Source: G020354085 sp964629975 | GTDB taxonomy: Bacteria > Pseudomonadota > Gammaproteobacteria > Acidiferrobacterales > Sulfurifustaceae | Reading direction: 5' to 3' | DNA length: 44,567 nt | Assembly: GCA_964629975.1 (NCBI GenBank) | Contig: CAZVUN010000007.1 | Coordinates: forward strand, 1-44,567 | In this document: one piece after another, positions 36,702 to 44,567 of the stretch | Layout of the letters: every line of letters begins with the position of its first letter | Position numbering within the stretch: the first letter of the stretch is position 1 | Position numbers and translations under genes: made by a program | Notes under the pieces: generated by a model | Told to the model about the DNA's origin: nothing | The model's database searches: none | What the model saw: the letters and a program-made list of their open reading frames with translations, nothing else

Positions 36702-37748
36702 ATGAGACGGATGGTGTTGTTGCTGTTGGTGGCGTTGCAGGTCGCCGCCCCCGCCGCGTTCGCCGCCAGCTTTGCGCCGGCCGCCGAGGACAAGCGCGCC
36801 AAACAGGCGCTGCCGCCGCCGGGCAAGGCGCTGATCTACGTCTATCGGCGCGAGGGCGCGCCGCAACGCACCAATGTGCCGCTGTTCCTCGACGGGCAGC
36901 AGATCGGCACCACCGAGCCGCGATCCTTTTACCTGTGGGCTGTCCATCCCGGCAAGCACACCATCGCTGCCAAGCCGGATCAGCGCGTGGCACTGCCAAT
37001 CACCGTGCAGGCGGGGCGCAACTACTTCATCGAGCATGGCGTCGCGGCGGACAGCGAGGTCGTCTCGCTGCGCCAGGTGTCGTACGCGCAGGGGCGTGTC
37101 GCGGTCAACAACTGCCGGCTGCTGCAGGATGGCTCCGCGGCCGCCGCGCTCGCCCTCGGCAAGCCGGCGCCGAAGCCTGCCGCCAAGCCCAGGCCGGTGG
37201 AGCCCGAGGGGCCGGCGCGCGCGGGGCTCGCGCTCATTCTCAAGACCGGCAGCGCCAAGCTCGCGACCACGAGCCAGACCATCCAGACCCCGAGCGGTGC
37301 GATCGCCACGCAGTTCGACGACAAGCTGTCGAGCCCGCTCGGGGTGGAGGCCGAATGGCGCCTGGCCAACGGCTTCGCGGTCGGCGCCGAGCTGCTGCGC
37401 TACAGCGCCAAGCTCACCGAGACCACGAGCGGGAGCGGCCTGCAGAGCGACATGGACGTGACCAGCTTCCTGGTCAATGCCAAGAAGTACTTTGCCGCCG
37501 GCGGCGTGTTCTATCCGTATTTCGGCGCGGGCGTGGGTCTGGCGCGCGCGGATCTCTCCGGTGCGGCGGTCACCGGCAATGTCTCGGGGCTTGCGTTTCA
37601 GGCCATGGGCGGTGTCGAGCTGCGCTGGCAACACGTCGGGGTGTACAGCGAGTTCAAGCTCCTCACGGCGAAGCCCGAGACCGATGCCGGCGACAAGATC
37701 GACGCCAGCAGCCGCGGCATCTACCTCGGCGTGAGCGTCATGTTCTGA
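36702..37748 (+). CDS. DUF2846 domain fused to an outer-membrane beta-barrel
   Basis: A 348-residue secreted protein. After a signal peptide (MVLLLLVALQVAAPAAFAAS) comes a DUF2846-like domain: GKALIYVYRREG, VPLFLDGQQIGTTEP, VHPGKHTIAAKPD, ITVQAGRNYFIEHG, ending NNCRLL. A Pro/Ala/Lys linker follows, then a small barrel of about eight strands (ARAGLALILKTGSAKL, GVEAEWRLANGFAVGAELLRY, FYPYFGAGVGLARADLSG, VGVYSEFKLLTA) ending in VSVMF. The terminal Phe is the usual BAM signal. ATG 36702 has GGGGAAGG just upstream. Located between glmM and tpiA, where it is not normally found. Role unknown, probably envelope-related. Confidence 0.78.
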   Translation: MRRMVLLLLVALQVAAPAAFAASFAPAAEDKRAKQALPPPGKALIYVYRREGAPQRTNVPLFLDGQQIGTTEPRSFYLWAVHPGKHTIAAKPDQRVALPITVQAGRNYFIEHGVAADSEVVSLRQVSYAQGRVAVNNCRLLQDGSAAAALALGKPAPKPAAKPRPVEPEGPARAGLALILKTGSAKLATTSQTIQTPSGAIATQFDDKLSSPLGVEAEWRLANGFAVGAELLRYSAKLTETTSGSGLQSDMDVTSFLVNAKKYFAAGGVFYPYFGAGVGLARADLSGAAVTGNVSGLAFQAMGGVELRWQHVGVYSEFKLLTAKPETDAGDKIDASSRGIYLGVSVMF

Positions 37749-37766
37749 GGCCGCCGGCGGCCGTTG

Positions 37767-37786
37767 GCACGCCGTCTGCGGCGTGC
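37767..37786 (+). terminator. Possible terminator hairpin after the barrel gene
   Basis: GCACGCCG-TCTG-CGGCGTGC, a perfect 8-bp stem with a 4-base loop, 19 bases after the stop. GCAATTGCTTTC follows, only weakly T-rich. Confidence 0.45.
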
Positions 37787-37790
37787 GCAA

Positions 37791-37819
37791 TTGCTTTCTG
37801 CCGGAGCGGCCGGTAACAT
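37791..37819 (+). promoter_or_regulatory. Candidate sigma-70 promoter of tpiA
   Basis: TTGCTT (37791-37796), 17 bases, TAACAT (37814-37819). It follows the hairpin directly and would give a leader of about 38 bases. Confidence 0.45.
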
Positions 37820-37863
37820 CGCGCGCATTTTTCGCGGGCCAACTACGGAGTTGGGGACAAGAA

Positions 37864-38622
<759 letters not shown>

Positions 38623-38831
38623 CCGCCGGCGGTCGTGGCAGGGGCGCGACCGCCGTGGGTGGCGGGCGTCATCGACGGAAAACGGCGGGTCGCAACGAGG
38701 GGTGATGTGTAGGGGGTCGCGCTGCCACCCGCGCGCTCACGGAGACGCGGCTCCCCAATAGCAATTGTCGGCACCCCCTGCCCAGGAGGGCGTTGGTCAC
38801 GGGCACGGGGCGCCAAGCACGGAGTGTTGTC

Positions 38832-39179
38832 ATGACGGAGATCATTCTGGTAATCGATATTCTGGCCGCGATAGGAATCGTCGGCCTGGTGTTGCTGCAA
38901 CAGGGCAAGGGCGCAGACATGGGCGCCGCCTTCGGCAGCGGCGCCTCGGCAAGTCTGTTCGGAGCGCGCGGATCATCCAACTTTCTCACGCGCGCGACGG
39001 CGATCCTGGCGACCGTGTTCTTTGTCGCAAACATCGGCCTCGCGTATCTCGCCGCGCAGCGGGTCAAGCCGCAGGCAACGGTTGCGCCGCCCGCGGTCGA
39101 GCAACCGCCGGCGCCGTTGGCGCCGCCGCCGGGGGTCGCGGAATCGCCGCCGAGCAAGGTGCCGGAAGTGCCGAAGTAA
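38832..39179 (+). CDS. secG: Preprotein translocase subunit SecG
   Basis: A small inner-membrane subunit of the SecYEG translocon. The 115-residue product has two membrane helices (ILVIDILAAIGIVGLVLLQQ and TRATAILATVFFVANIGLAYLA) flanking the conserved loop GKGADMGAAFGSGASASLFGARGSSNFLTR. The last third is a Pro/Ala/Val-rich periplasmic or cytoplasmic tail. GGAG lies 7 bases before ATG 38832. secG-tRNA-Leu-nuo is the normal gammaproteobacterial order. Confidence 0.97.
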   Translation: MTEIILVIDILAAIGIVGLVLLQQGKGADMGAAFGSGASASLFGARGSSNFLTRATAILATVFFVANIGLAYLAAQRVKPQATVAPPAVEQPPAPLAPPPGVAESPPSKVPEVPK

Positions 39180-39233
39180 GCGGCGCGCTCGCGGCGGCGC
39201 GCAACGCCAGCAGCGCGCCCCCGGGATTTGCGG

Positions 39234-39239
39234 TAAAAT
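39234..39239 (+). promoter_or_regulatory. -10 element for tRNA-Leu
   Basis: TAAAAT, 54 bases ahead of the mature tRNA. The -35 at normal spacing is poor. The downstream GC-rich start region is usual for stable RNA promoters. Confidence 0.4.
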
Positions 39240-39293
39240 TTTCCGGCGCGCGCCGCCCGATCACCGTTGGCGGCGCCGCGCGAAGCAGAATCT

Positions 39294-39378
39294 GCCGACG
39301 TGGTGAAATTGGTATACACGCTACCTTGAGGTGGTAGTGGCGAAAGCCGTGAGAGTTCGAGTCTCTCCGTCGGCACCA
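39294..39378 (+). tRNA. tRNA-Leu (anticodon GAG)
   Basis: An 85-base class II tRNA with encoded CCA. Acceptor arms GCCGACG and CGTCGGC pair fully. The anticodon stem CTACC/GGTAG holds loop TTGAGGT with GAG at 39328-39330. A variable arm (TGGCGAAAGCCGT) and T-arm (GAGAG, TTCGAGT, CTCTC) are present. It reads CUU and CUC codons. Confidence 0.97.
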
Positions 39379-39399
39379 GACTCCCGCCAAGCCATCGAC

Positions 39400-39430
39400 A
39401 ACGGCGCCCTTGGGCGCCGTTGCTGTTTGT
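39400..39430 (+). terminator. Intrinsic terminator after tRNA-Leu
   Basis: AACGGCGCCC-TT-GGGCGCCGTT is a perfect 10-bp stem with a 2-base spacer in the loop, followed by GCTGTTTGT, 21 bases after the tRNA CCA. Confidence 0.75.
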
Positions 39431-39637
39431 GCCGGGCGCGCGTTCGATGCGCGCCGGCGGCGGCCCCGTGGTCATCACCCTAGGTAACCCGCCCCCGGCG
39501 TGCGCACGCGCTGTTCGCCACCCGCGCGCCGGCGTTGCGCCGCGCATTCCGTCGCTTGGAAAAAAATAGGCTTTTCTTATGCCTCGCAAAGCCCCAGTAA
39601 TGCGGGCAAATCTCGACGATTCGCGCCGGTAATTGGC

Positions 39638-39667
39638 TTGACTTGGCGTCCGGCCAACGCCTAGACT
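39638..39667 (+). promoter_or_regulatory. Sigma-70 promoter of the nuo operon
   Basis: TTGACT (39638-39643), 18 bases, TAGACT (39662-39667). The -35 matches 5 of 6, the -10 3 of 6 with the key first two and last bases. It predicts a start near 39674 and a leader of about 49 bases. Confidence 0.65.
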
Positions 39668-39722
39668 CGCGCGGCTTACGCAGTAGCGCAGTTCATCAGA
39701 CCAGAACGAATCGCGAGCGCGG

Positions 39723-40079
39723 ATGCTGCAGAACTACGTTCCAATCCTGATCTTCAGCGGACTCGCGCTCGTCATGGGCCTGGTCATCCTCGTGGCCGGG
39801 CGCGCGCTCGGACCGAACCGACCCGATTCGGAGAAGCTGTCGCCGTACGAGTGCGGCTTCGAGGCGTTCGAGGATTCGCGCATGAAGTTCGACGTGCGTT
39901 ACTACCTGGTCGCGATTCTCTTCATCATCTTCGATCTTGAGATCGCCTTCCTGTTTCCCTGGGCGGTGGCGCTCGGGGAGATCGGCATGTACGGCTTCGT
40001 GGCGATGATGATCTTTCTGCTTATCCTCGTGGTCGGTTTTATCTACGAGTGGAAGAAAGGGGCGCTCGAGTGGGAATAG
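39723..40079 (+). CDS. nuoA: NADH-quinone oxidoreductase subunit A
   Basis: Membrane subunit of complex I. The 118-residue product has three hydrophobic helices and the hallmark loop SEKLSPYECGFEAFEDSRMKFDVRYYLVAILFIIFDLE. The cysteine and acidic residues of that loop are conserved near the quinone channel. It is the first gene of the nuo operon and overlaps nuoB by 10 bases. Confidence 0.98.
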   Translation: MLQNYVPILIFSGLALVMGLVILVAGRALGPNRPDSEKLSPYECGFEAFEDSRMKFDVRYYLVAILFIIFDLEIAFLFPWAVALGEIGMYGFVAMMIFLLILVVGFIYEWKKGALEWE

Positions 40080-40546
40080 AGGGTGTCCTCGACAAGGGCT
40101 TCGTCACCACCACCGCCGACAAGCTCATCAATGCCGCGCGCACCGGGTCGCTGTGGCCGATGACCTTCGGGCTGGCGTGCTGCGCGATCGAGATGATGCA
40201 CGCGGCGGCCGCGCGCTACGACATGGATCGCTTCGGCATCGTGTTTCGCCCGAGCCCCCGGCAGTCGGACGTGATGATCGTGGCCGGCACCCTGGTGAAC
40301 AAGATGGCGCCGGCGCTGCGCAAGGTCTACGACCAGATGGCCGAGCCGCGCTGGGTGATCTCCATGGGCTCGTGCGCCAATGGCGGCGGGTACTATCACT
40401 ATTCCTATTCCGTGGTGCGTGGCTGCGATCGCATCGTGCCGGTGGATGTGTACGTGCCGGGCTGCCCGCCGACCGCCGAGGCGCTGCTGTACGGTATCGT
40501 GCAGCTGCAGAACAAGATTCGCCGTACCTCCACGATCGCGCGCTAG
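40070..40546 (+). CDS. nuoB: NADH-quinone oxidoreductase subunit B
   Basis: Carries the N2 [4Fe-4S] cluster that passes electrons to quinone. The 158-residue product has the ligands in GLACCAIEMM, GSCANGGG and VPGCPPTAEALLYG. GTG 40070 (MGIEGVLDKGFVTTTADKLI) is the family start, with AAAGGGG about 9 bases ahead; an ATG at 40049 would add a non-homologous head. Its start lies inside the nuoA end. Confidence 0.97.
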   Translation: MGIEGVLDKGFVTTTADKLINAARTGSLWPMTFGLACCAIEMMHAAAARYDMDRFGIVFRPSPRQSDVMIVAGTLVNKMAPALRKVYDQMAEPRWVISMGSCANGGGYYHYSYSVVRGCDRIVPVDVYVPGCPPTAEALLYGIVQLQNKIRRTSTIAR

Positions 40547-40558
40547 CGCACCCTGACC

Positions 40559-41164
40559 ATGACCGAGTCGCTGCACGCGCTTGCCGTCCACGCCCAGGAA
40601 ACGCTGGGGCCGGCGATCGTGGCCGTGCACGAGCGGCACGGCGAGCTGACGCTCGAGGTGCAGCGGCCGGAGCTGCTCAAGGTGTGCCGCACGCTGCGCG
40701 ACGATGCGCGCTTTCATTTCGAGCAGCTCATGGACGTGTCGGGCGTCGACTACCTGGAGTATGGCCAGGGGTCGGCGCACACCGCCCGCCCGGGCCGGCG
40801 TTTCGCCGCGGTGTATCACCTGCTGTCGCACAAGTACAACCGGCGCGTGCGCCTGCGCGTGTTCCTGGACGACGCCCTGCCGGTGATCGATTCGGTGGTG
40901 GAGATCTGGCCGTCGGCCAACTGGTACGAGCGCGAGGCGTTCGACCTGTTCGGCATCGTATTCGAGGGTCACCCGGACCTGCGCCGCATCCTCACCGACT
41001 ACGGCTTCGTCGGCCATCCGTTCCGCAAGGACTTCCCGCTCATCGGCCACGTCGAGATGCGCTACGACCCGGAGAAGGGGCGCGTCGTCTACCAGCCGGT
41101 GTCGATCGAGCCGCGCGTGCTGGTGCCGCGCGTGATCCGCGAAGAGGGTTTCGCGCGTGGCTGA
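40559..41164 (+). CDS. nuoC: NADH-quinone oxidoreductase subunit C
   Basis: Peripheral complex I subunit of the 30 kDa family, 201 residues. Landmarks: FEQLMDVSGVDYLEY, FAAVYHLLSHKYNRRVRLRV, ANWYEREAFDLFGIVFEGHPDLRRILTDYGF and HPFRKDFPL. It is a separate gene here, not fused to nuoD as in E. coli. The end overlaps nuoD by 8 bases. Confidence 0.97.
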   Translation: MTESLHALAVHAQETLGPAIVAVHERHGELTLEVQRPELLKVCRTLRDDARFHFEQLMDVSGVDYLEYGQGSAHTARPGRRFAAVYHLLSHKYNRRVRLRVFLDDALPVIDSVVEIWPSANWYEREAFDLFGIVFEGHPDLRRILTDYGFVGHPFRKDFPLIGHVEMRYDPEKGRVVYQPVSIEPRVLVPRVIREEGFARG

Positions 41165-42410
41165 GATCCGCAACTACACGATGAATTTCGGGCCGCAGCA
41201 TCCGGCCGCGCACGGCGTGCTGCGCTTGGTGCTGGAGCTCGACGGCGAGGTGATCCAGCGTGCCGACCCGCACATCGGCCTGTTGCACCGCGCCACCGAG
41301 AAGCTCGCCGAATCGAAGCCGTTCAACCAGTCGGTACCGTACATGGACCGGCTTGATTACTGCTCGATGATGTGCAACGAGCACGCCTACGTGTTGGCCA
41401 TCGAGAAGCTGCTCGGCATCCAGCCACCGCTGCGCGCGCAGTACATCCGCGTGATGTTCGACGAGATCACGCGCATCCTCAACCATCTCATGTGGCTCGG
41501 CACGCACGCCCTCGATATCGGCGCGATGACGGTGTTCCTGTACGCGTTCCGCGAGCGCGAGGACCTGTTCGACTGCTACGAGGCGGTGTCCGGTGCGCGC
41601 ATGCACGCGGCGTATTACCGCCCCGGCGGCGTGTACCGCGACCTGCCGGACAGCATGCCGCAGTACGCGCCATCCCCGTACCGTGACGCCAAGGATCTGG
41701 CGGTGCTCAACGCCAATCGCCAGGGTTCGCTGCTCGATTTCATCTGGGACTTCACCGAGCGCTTTCCGGCCTGCCTCGACGACTACGAGACGCTGCTCAC
41801 CGATAACCGCATCTGGAAGCAGCGCACCGTTGGCATCGGTGTGGTCAGCCCGGAGCGCGCGCTCGCGCTCGGTTTCTCCGGCCCGATGCTGCGCGGCAGC
41901 GGCATCGAGTGGGACCTGCGCAAGAAGCAGCCCTACGAGGTCTACGACCGGCTCGACTTCGACATCCCGGTGGGCGTCAACGGCGACTGCTACGACCGCT
42001 ACCTGGTGCGCGTCGAGGAGATGCGCCAGAGCAACCGCATCGTGCGCCAGTGCGTGGAGTGGCTGCGGCGCAATCCCGGCCCGGTGATGATCGAGGATGC
42101 CAAGATCGTGCCGCCGTCGCGCGAGCAGATGAAGGAGGACATGGAATCCCTCATTCACCACTTCAAGCTGTTCACCGAAGGCTACTGCGTGCCCGAAGGC
42201 GAGACCTACGCGGCGATCGAGCACCCGAAGGGCGAGTATGCCGTGTATCTCATCTCCGACGGTGCCAACAAGCCCTACCGCGTGCGGCTGCGCACCGCCG
42301 GGTTTGCGCATCTGGCGGCACTGGACGAGATGGTGCGGGGCCACATGATCGCCGACGTGGTCGCCGTGATCGGCACCTGCGACATCGTGTTCGGGGAGAT
42401 CGACCGATGA
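41157..42410 (+). CDS. nuoD: NADH-quinone oxidoreductase subunit D
   Basis: The 49 kDa subunit forming the quinone site with NuoB. The 417-residue product starts (GTG) MAEIRNYTMNFGPQHPAAHGVLRLVLELDGE and ends with DIVFGEIDR. The HxPAAHG motif, HIGLLHRATEKLAE and SDGANKPYRVRLRTAGFAHL are intact. ATGA overlap with nuoE. Confidence 0.98.
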   Translation: MAEIRNYTMNFGPQHPAAHGVLRLVLELDGEVIQRADPHIGLLHRATEKLAESKPFNQSVPYMDRLDYCSMMCNEHAYVLAIEKLLGIQPPLRAQYIRVMFDEITRILNHLMWLGTHALDIGAMTVFLYAFREREDLFDCYEAVSGARMHAAYYRPGGVYRDLPDSMPQYAPSPYRDAKDLAVLNANRQGSLLDFIWDFTERFPACLDDYETLLTDNRIWKQRTVGIGVVSPERALALGFSGPMLRGSGIEWDLRKKQPYEVYDRLDFDIPVGVNGDCYDRYLVRVEEMRQSNRIVRQCVEWLRRNPGPVMIEDAKIVPPSREQMKEDMESLIHHFKLFTEGYCVPEGETYAAIEHPKGEYAVYLISDGANKPYRVRLRTAGFAHLAALDEMVRGHMIADVVAVIGTCDIVFGEIDR

Positions 42411-42916
42411 GCGCGCAGCCGCAGACCCCCTCGAAGCTCGGCCTGCTCTCGCCGGCGGCGCGTGCCGAGATCGACCGCTGGATCGCCAAGTACCCGCCGG
42501 AGCAGCGCCACTCGGCGGTGATGGCGGCGCTCAGCATCGTGCAGGACGCCAACGGCGGCTGGCTCAGCAACGACCTGATGGATGCGGTCGCCGAGTACCT
42601 CGACATGCCGCCGATCGCGGTCTACGAGGTCGCGACCTTCTATTCGATGTACGAGCTCGAGCCGGTCGGGCGCCACAAGATCTGCGTCTGCACCAACATC
42701 TCCTGCCTGTTGTGCGGATCGGACGAGGTGGTCGCGCACCTGCAAAAGAAGCTCGGCATCAAGCTGGGCGAGACCACGCCCGACGGCAGGTTCACCCTGA
42801 AAGAGGTCGAATGTCTCGGCGCCTGCTGCGGTGCGCCGATGATGCAGATCGGCCGCACCTATTATGAGCATCTGACGCCGGCCCGGATCGACGAGATCCT
42901 GGCCGGACTGAAATGA
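42407..42916 (+). CDS. nuoE: NADH-quinone oxidoreductase subunit E
   Basis: The 24 kDa thioredoxin-like [2Fe-2S] subunit (cluster N1a) of the NADH-oxidising module, 169 residues. Cluster ligands lie in CTNISCLLCGS and ECLGACCGAP. MPPIAVYEVATFYSMYELEPVG is typical of the family. ATGA overlaps at both ends couple it to nuoD and nuoF. Confidence 0.97.
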   Translation: MSAQPQTPSKLGLLSPAARAEIDRWIAKYPPEQRHSAVMAALSIVQDANGGWLSNDLMDAVAEYLDMPPIAVYEVATFYSMYELEPVGRHKICVCTNISCLLCGSDEVVAHLQKKLGIKLGETTPDGRFTLKEVECLGACCGAPMMQIGRTYYEHLTPARIDEILAGLK

Positions 42917-44226
42917 CCATGACTGCGATCACCACCGCGCATAAGGGGCCGCTGTGTTTCCGCACCCTCGACCAGCCCGAACCCTGGTCGCTCAAGACCT
43001 ATAGCGCGGCCGGCGGCTACGAGGCGTGGCGCAAGATCCTCAAGGAGAAGACCGACCCCGCGGCCATCATCGAAACGCTCAAGCGCTCGGCCCTGCGCGG
43101 GCGCGGCGGCGCGGGTTTCTCCACGGGCCTGAAGTGGAGCTTCATGCCGCGCACCGCCCCGGGGCAGAAGTACATCGTGTGCAATTCCGACGAGGGCGAG
43201 CCCGGCACCTGCAAGGACCGCGAGATCCTGCGCTACAACCCGCACGCGCTGATCGAGGGCATGGCCATCGCCGGCTACACCATCGGCGCCACCGTCGGGT
43301 ACAACTATATCCGCGGCGAGTTCTGGGAGCCGTACGAGCGCTTCGAGGCGGCGCTCGCGGAGGCATACCAGGCCGGTCTGATCGGCCGGAATATTCTGGG
43401 CAGCGGTGTCGATTTTGACCTGTACACGCACCTCGGCGCCGGCGCCTACATCTGTGGCGAGGAAACCGCGCTGCTCAACTCGATCGAGGGCAAGAAGGGG
43501 CAGCCGCGCTTCAAGCCGCCGTTCCCCGCGAACTTCGGCCTGTTCGGCCGCCCGACCACCATCAACAACACCGAATCGCTCGCCTCGGTGCCCGAGATCC
43601 TGCGCCGCGGTGCCGACTGGTTTCTGGGGCTGGGCAAGCCGAACAACGGCGGTCCCAAGATCTTCTCCGTGTCCGGTCACGTCAACCGCCCGGGCAACTT
43701 CGAGGTACCGCTCGGCACGCCGTTCGCGCAGCTGCTCGAGATGGCCGGCGGCGTGCGCCACGGTCACAAGCTCAAGGCCGTGATCCCGGGCGGCTCCTCG
43801 GCCAACATCCTGCCCGGGCCGGTGATGATGGATCTCACCATGGACTACGACGCGCTCGCCAAGGCCGGGTCCATGCTCGGGTCGGGGGCGGTGATCGTGA
43901 TGGATGAGACCACCTGCATGGTGCGGGCGCTCGCGCGCATCGCGCACTTCTATTATGAGGAGTCGTGCGGCCAGTGCACGCCCTGCCGTGAGGGTACCGG
44001 CTGGATGGCGCGCGTTATTCACCGCATCGAGCACGGCCAGGGGCGACCCGAGGACCTCGATCTGTTGACGGACGTGGCCTCGCGCATCGAGGGCCGTACG
44101 ATCTGCGCGCTCGGTGACGCCGCGGCCTGGCCGGTGAAGAGTTTCATCAGGCATTTCCGCGAGGAGTTCGCCTACCACATCGAGTACCGGCGCTGCCTGC
44201 CGGGCACGCGCGGGAGTCACGCGTGA
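42913..44226 (+). CDS. nuoF: NADH-quinone oxidoreductase subunit F
   Basis: The 51 kDa subunit that binds NADH and FMN and carries cluster N3. The 437-residue product has LRGRGGAGFSTGLKW (NADH/FMN), NSDEGEPGTCKDRE, YICGEETALLNSIEG and the [4Fe-4S] ligands ESCGQCTPCREGTGW with a fourth Cys in RTICALGD. Starts ATG 42913 within the nuoE stop; the stop overlaps nuoG (GTGA). Confidence 0.98.
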   Translation: MTMTAITTAHKGPLCFRTLDQPEPWSLKTYSAAGGYEAWRKILKEKTDPAAIIETLKRSALRGRGGAGFSTGLKWSFMPRTAPGQKYIVCNSDEGEPGTCKDREILRYNPHALIEGMAIAGYTIGATVGYNYIRGEFWEPYERFEAALAEAYQAGLIGRNILGSGVDFDLYTHLGAGAYICGEETALLNSIEGKKGQPRFKPPFPANFGLFGRPTTINNTESLASVPEILRRGADWFLGLGKPNNGGPKIFSVSGHVNRPGNFEVPLGTPFAQLLEMAGGVRHGHKLKAVIPGGSSANILPGPVMMDLTMDYDALAKAGSMLGSGAVIVMDETTCMVRALARIAHFYYEESCGQCTPCREGTGWMARVIHRIEHGQGRPEDLDLLTDVASRIEGRTICALGDAAAWPVKSFIRHFREEFAYHIEYRRCLPGTRGSHA

Positions 44227-44567
44227 GCGCCGCCACCCCGCCCACCAGCGCCGACACGGTGACCATCGAGGTCGACGGCAGGCCGTTGCAGGCGCGTAAG
44301 GGCGCGATGCTGATCGAGGCCACCGACGCCGCCGGCATCTATATTCCGCGCTTCTGCTACCACAAGAAGCTGTCGATCGCGGCCAACTGCCGCATGTGCC
44401 TGGTCGAGGTCGAGAAGGCGCCCAAGCCCCTGCCGGCCTGCGCCACGCCGGTGGCCGACGGCATGAAGGTGTATACGCGCTCTGCGATCGCGCGCGAGGC
44501 GCAGAAGGGCACGATGGAATTCCTGCTCATCAACCATCCGCTCGACTGTCCGATCTGCGATCAGGGC
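44223..44567 (+). CDS. nuoG: NADH-quinone oxidoreductase subunit G, N-terminal part
   Basis: The first 115 codons of the 75 kDa iron-sulfur subunit, cut off by the window end. From GTG 44223: TVTIEVDGRPLQARKGAMLIEA, the [2Fe-2S] ligands in RFCYHKKL and ANCRMCLVEVE with PACATPV, then HPLDCPICDQG at the edge, which begins the next [4Fe-4S] site. The frame is open to the last base. Confidence 0.95.
   Translation, partial: MSAATPPTSADTVTIEVDGRPLQARKGAMLIEATDAAGIYIPRFCYHKKLSIAANCRMCLVEVEKAPKPLPACATPVADGMKVYTRSAIAREAQKGTMEFLLINHPLDCPICDQG

Larger units (their letters stand above)
39382..39722. other. Leader region between tRNA-Leu and nuoA
   Basis: About 340 bases without a gene. It holds the tRNA terminator (39400-39430), a 7-base A-tract (39560-39566) with a small AGGC/GCCT hairpin (39568-39584), and the nuo promoter (39638-39667). 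The rest is GC-rich DNA without clear signals. Confidence 0.6.

Noticed and set aside
39581..39612. CGCAAAGCC and GGGCAAA words suggesting a GEMM-I (c-di-GMP) riboswitch
   Set aside because: The two words are in the wrong order, the loop between them does not fold as in the family, and they lie upstream of the best nuo promoter.

Overview
This is a high-GC chromosomal window from a gammaproteobacterium outside the enteric group. Placement rests on gene order and detail: the tmRNA tag is ANDDNYALAA (the Pseudomonas-type version, one residue from the E. coli tag); smpB-ratA-rnfH/bamE-fur, recN-nadK-hrcA-grpE-dnaK-dnaJ-dapB-carA-carB-greA and rlmE-ftsH-folP-glmM-tpiA-secG-tRNA-Leu-nuo are classic gammaproteobacterial neighbourhoods; hrcA is kept and nuoC and nuoD are separate genes, both unlike E. 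coli. A free-living, possibly sulfur- or metal-associated lineage of the Chromatiales/Acidiferrobacterales kind would fit, but that is a guess.

Layout. 1-4.5 kb: the last codons of a LysR-type regulator, ssrA (minus strand) with its own promoter and terminator, a hemerythrin gene behind an FNR-type operator, then two damaged genes (a discoidin-like/beta-propeller protein broken by a 4-bp duplication, and a truncated secreted protein). 4.5-8.1 kb: smpB, an NSS-family Na+ symporter, ratA, rnfH, bamE, fur. 8.1-11.5 kb: a minus-strand metal (probably zinc) uptake operon with permease, binding protein, an outer-membrane barrel and a small His/Cys protein, but no ATPase gene. 11.5-14.6 kb: a short N-acetylglutamate synthase-like GNAT, recN and nadK. 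14.7-20.6 kb: the heat-shock cluster hrcA-grpE-dnaK-dnaJ, with visible sigma-32 promoters before grpE and dnaK and a CIRCE-like site before hrcA, then dapB. 20.7-23.1 kb: a chemoreceptor and a secreted Cache-like protein on the minus strand. 23.4-28.5 kb: carA-carB-greA, with a strong hairpin in the carA leader. 28.6-31.6 kb: a receiver-CheC protein, a PAS-GGDEF diguanylate cyclase and a lipoprotein, lying where yhbY is often found. 31.7-38.6 kb: rlmE, ftsH, folP, glmM, a DUF2846/beta-barrel fusion, tpiA. 38.8-44.6 kb: secG, tRNA-Leu(GAG), and nuoA to the start of nuoG (complex I), running off the window.

Most of the window is conserved core: ribosome rescue, envelope assembly, iron and zinc homeostasis, DNA repair, chaperones, carbamoyl-phosphate synthesis, membrane proteolysis and respiration. 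The accessory content sits in the gaps between core blocks: the hemerythrin/broken-gene patch, the zinc operon, the chemoreceptor pair, the c-di-GMP/CheC trio and the DUF2846 barrel. No insertion sequence, integrase, CRISPR array or phage gene was seen. I found no clearly new multi-gene system. The best leads are the FNR-box hemerythrin, the receiver-CheC/cyclase/lipoprotein trio, the ATPase-less zinc operon with its barrel partner, and the carA leader hairpin.
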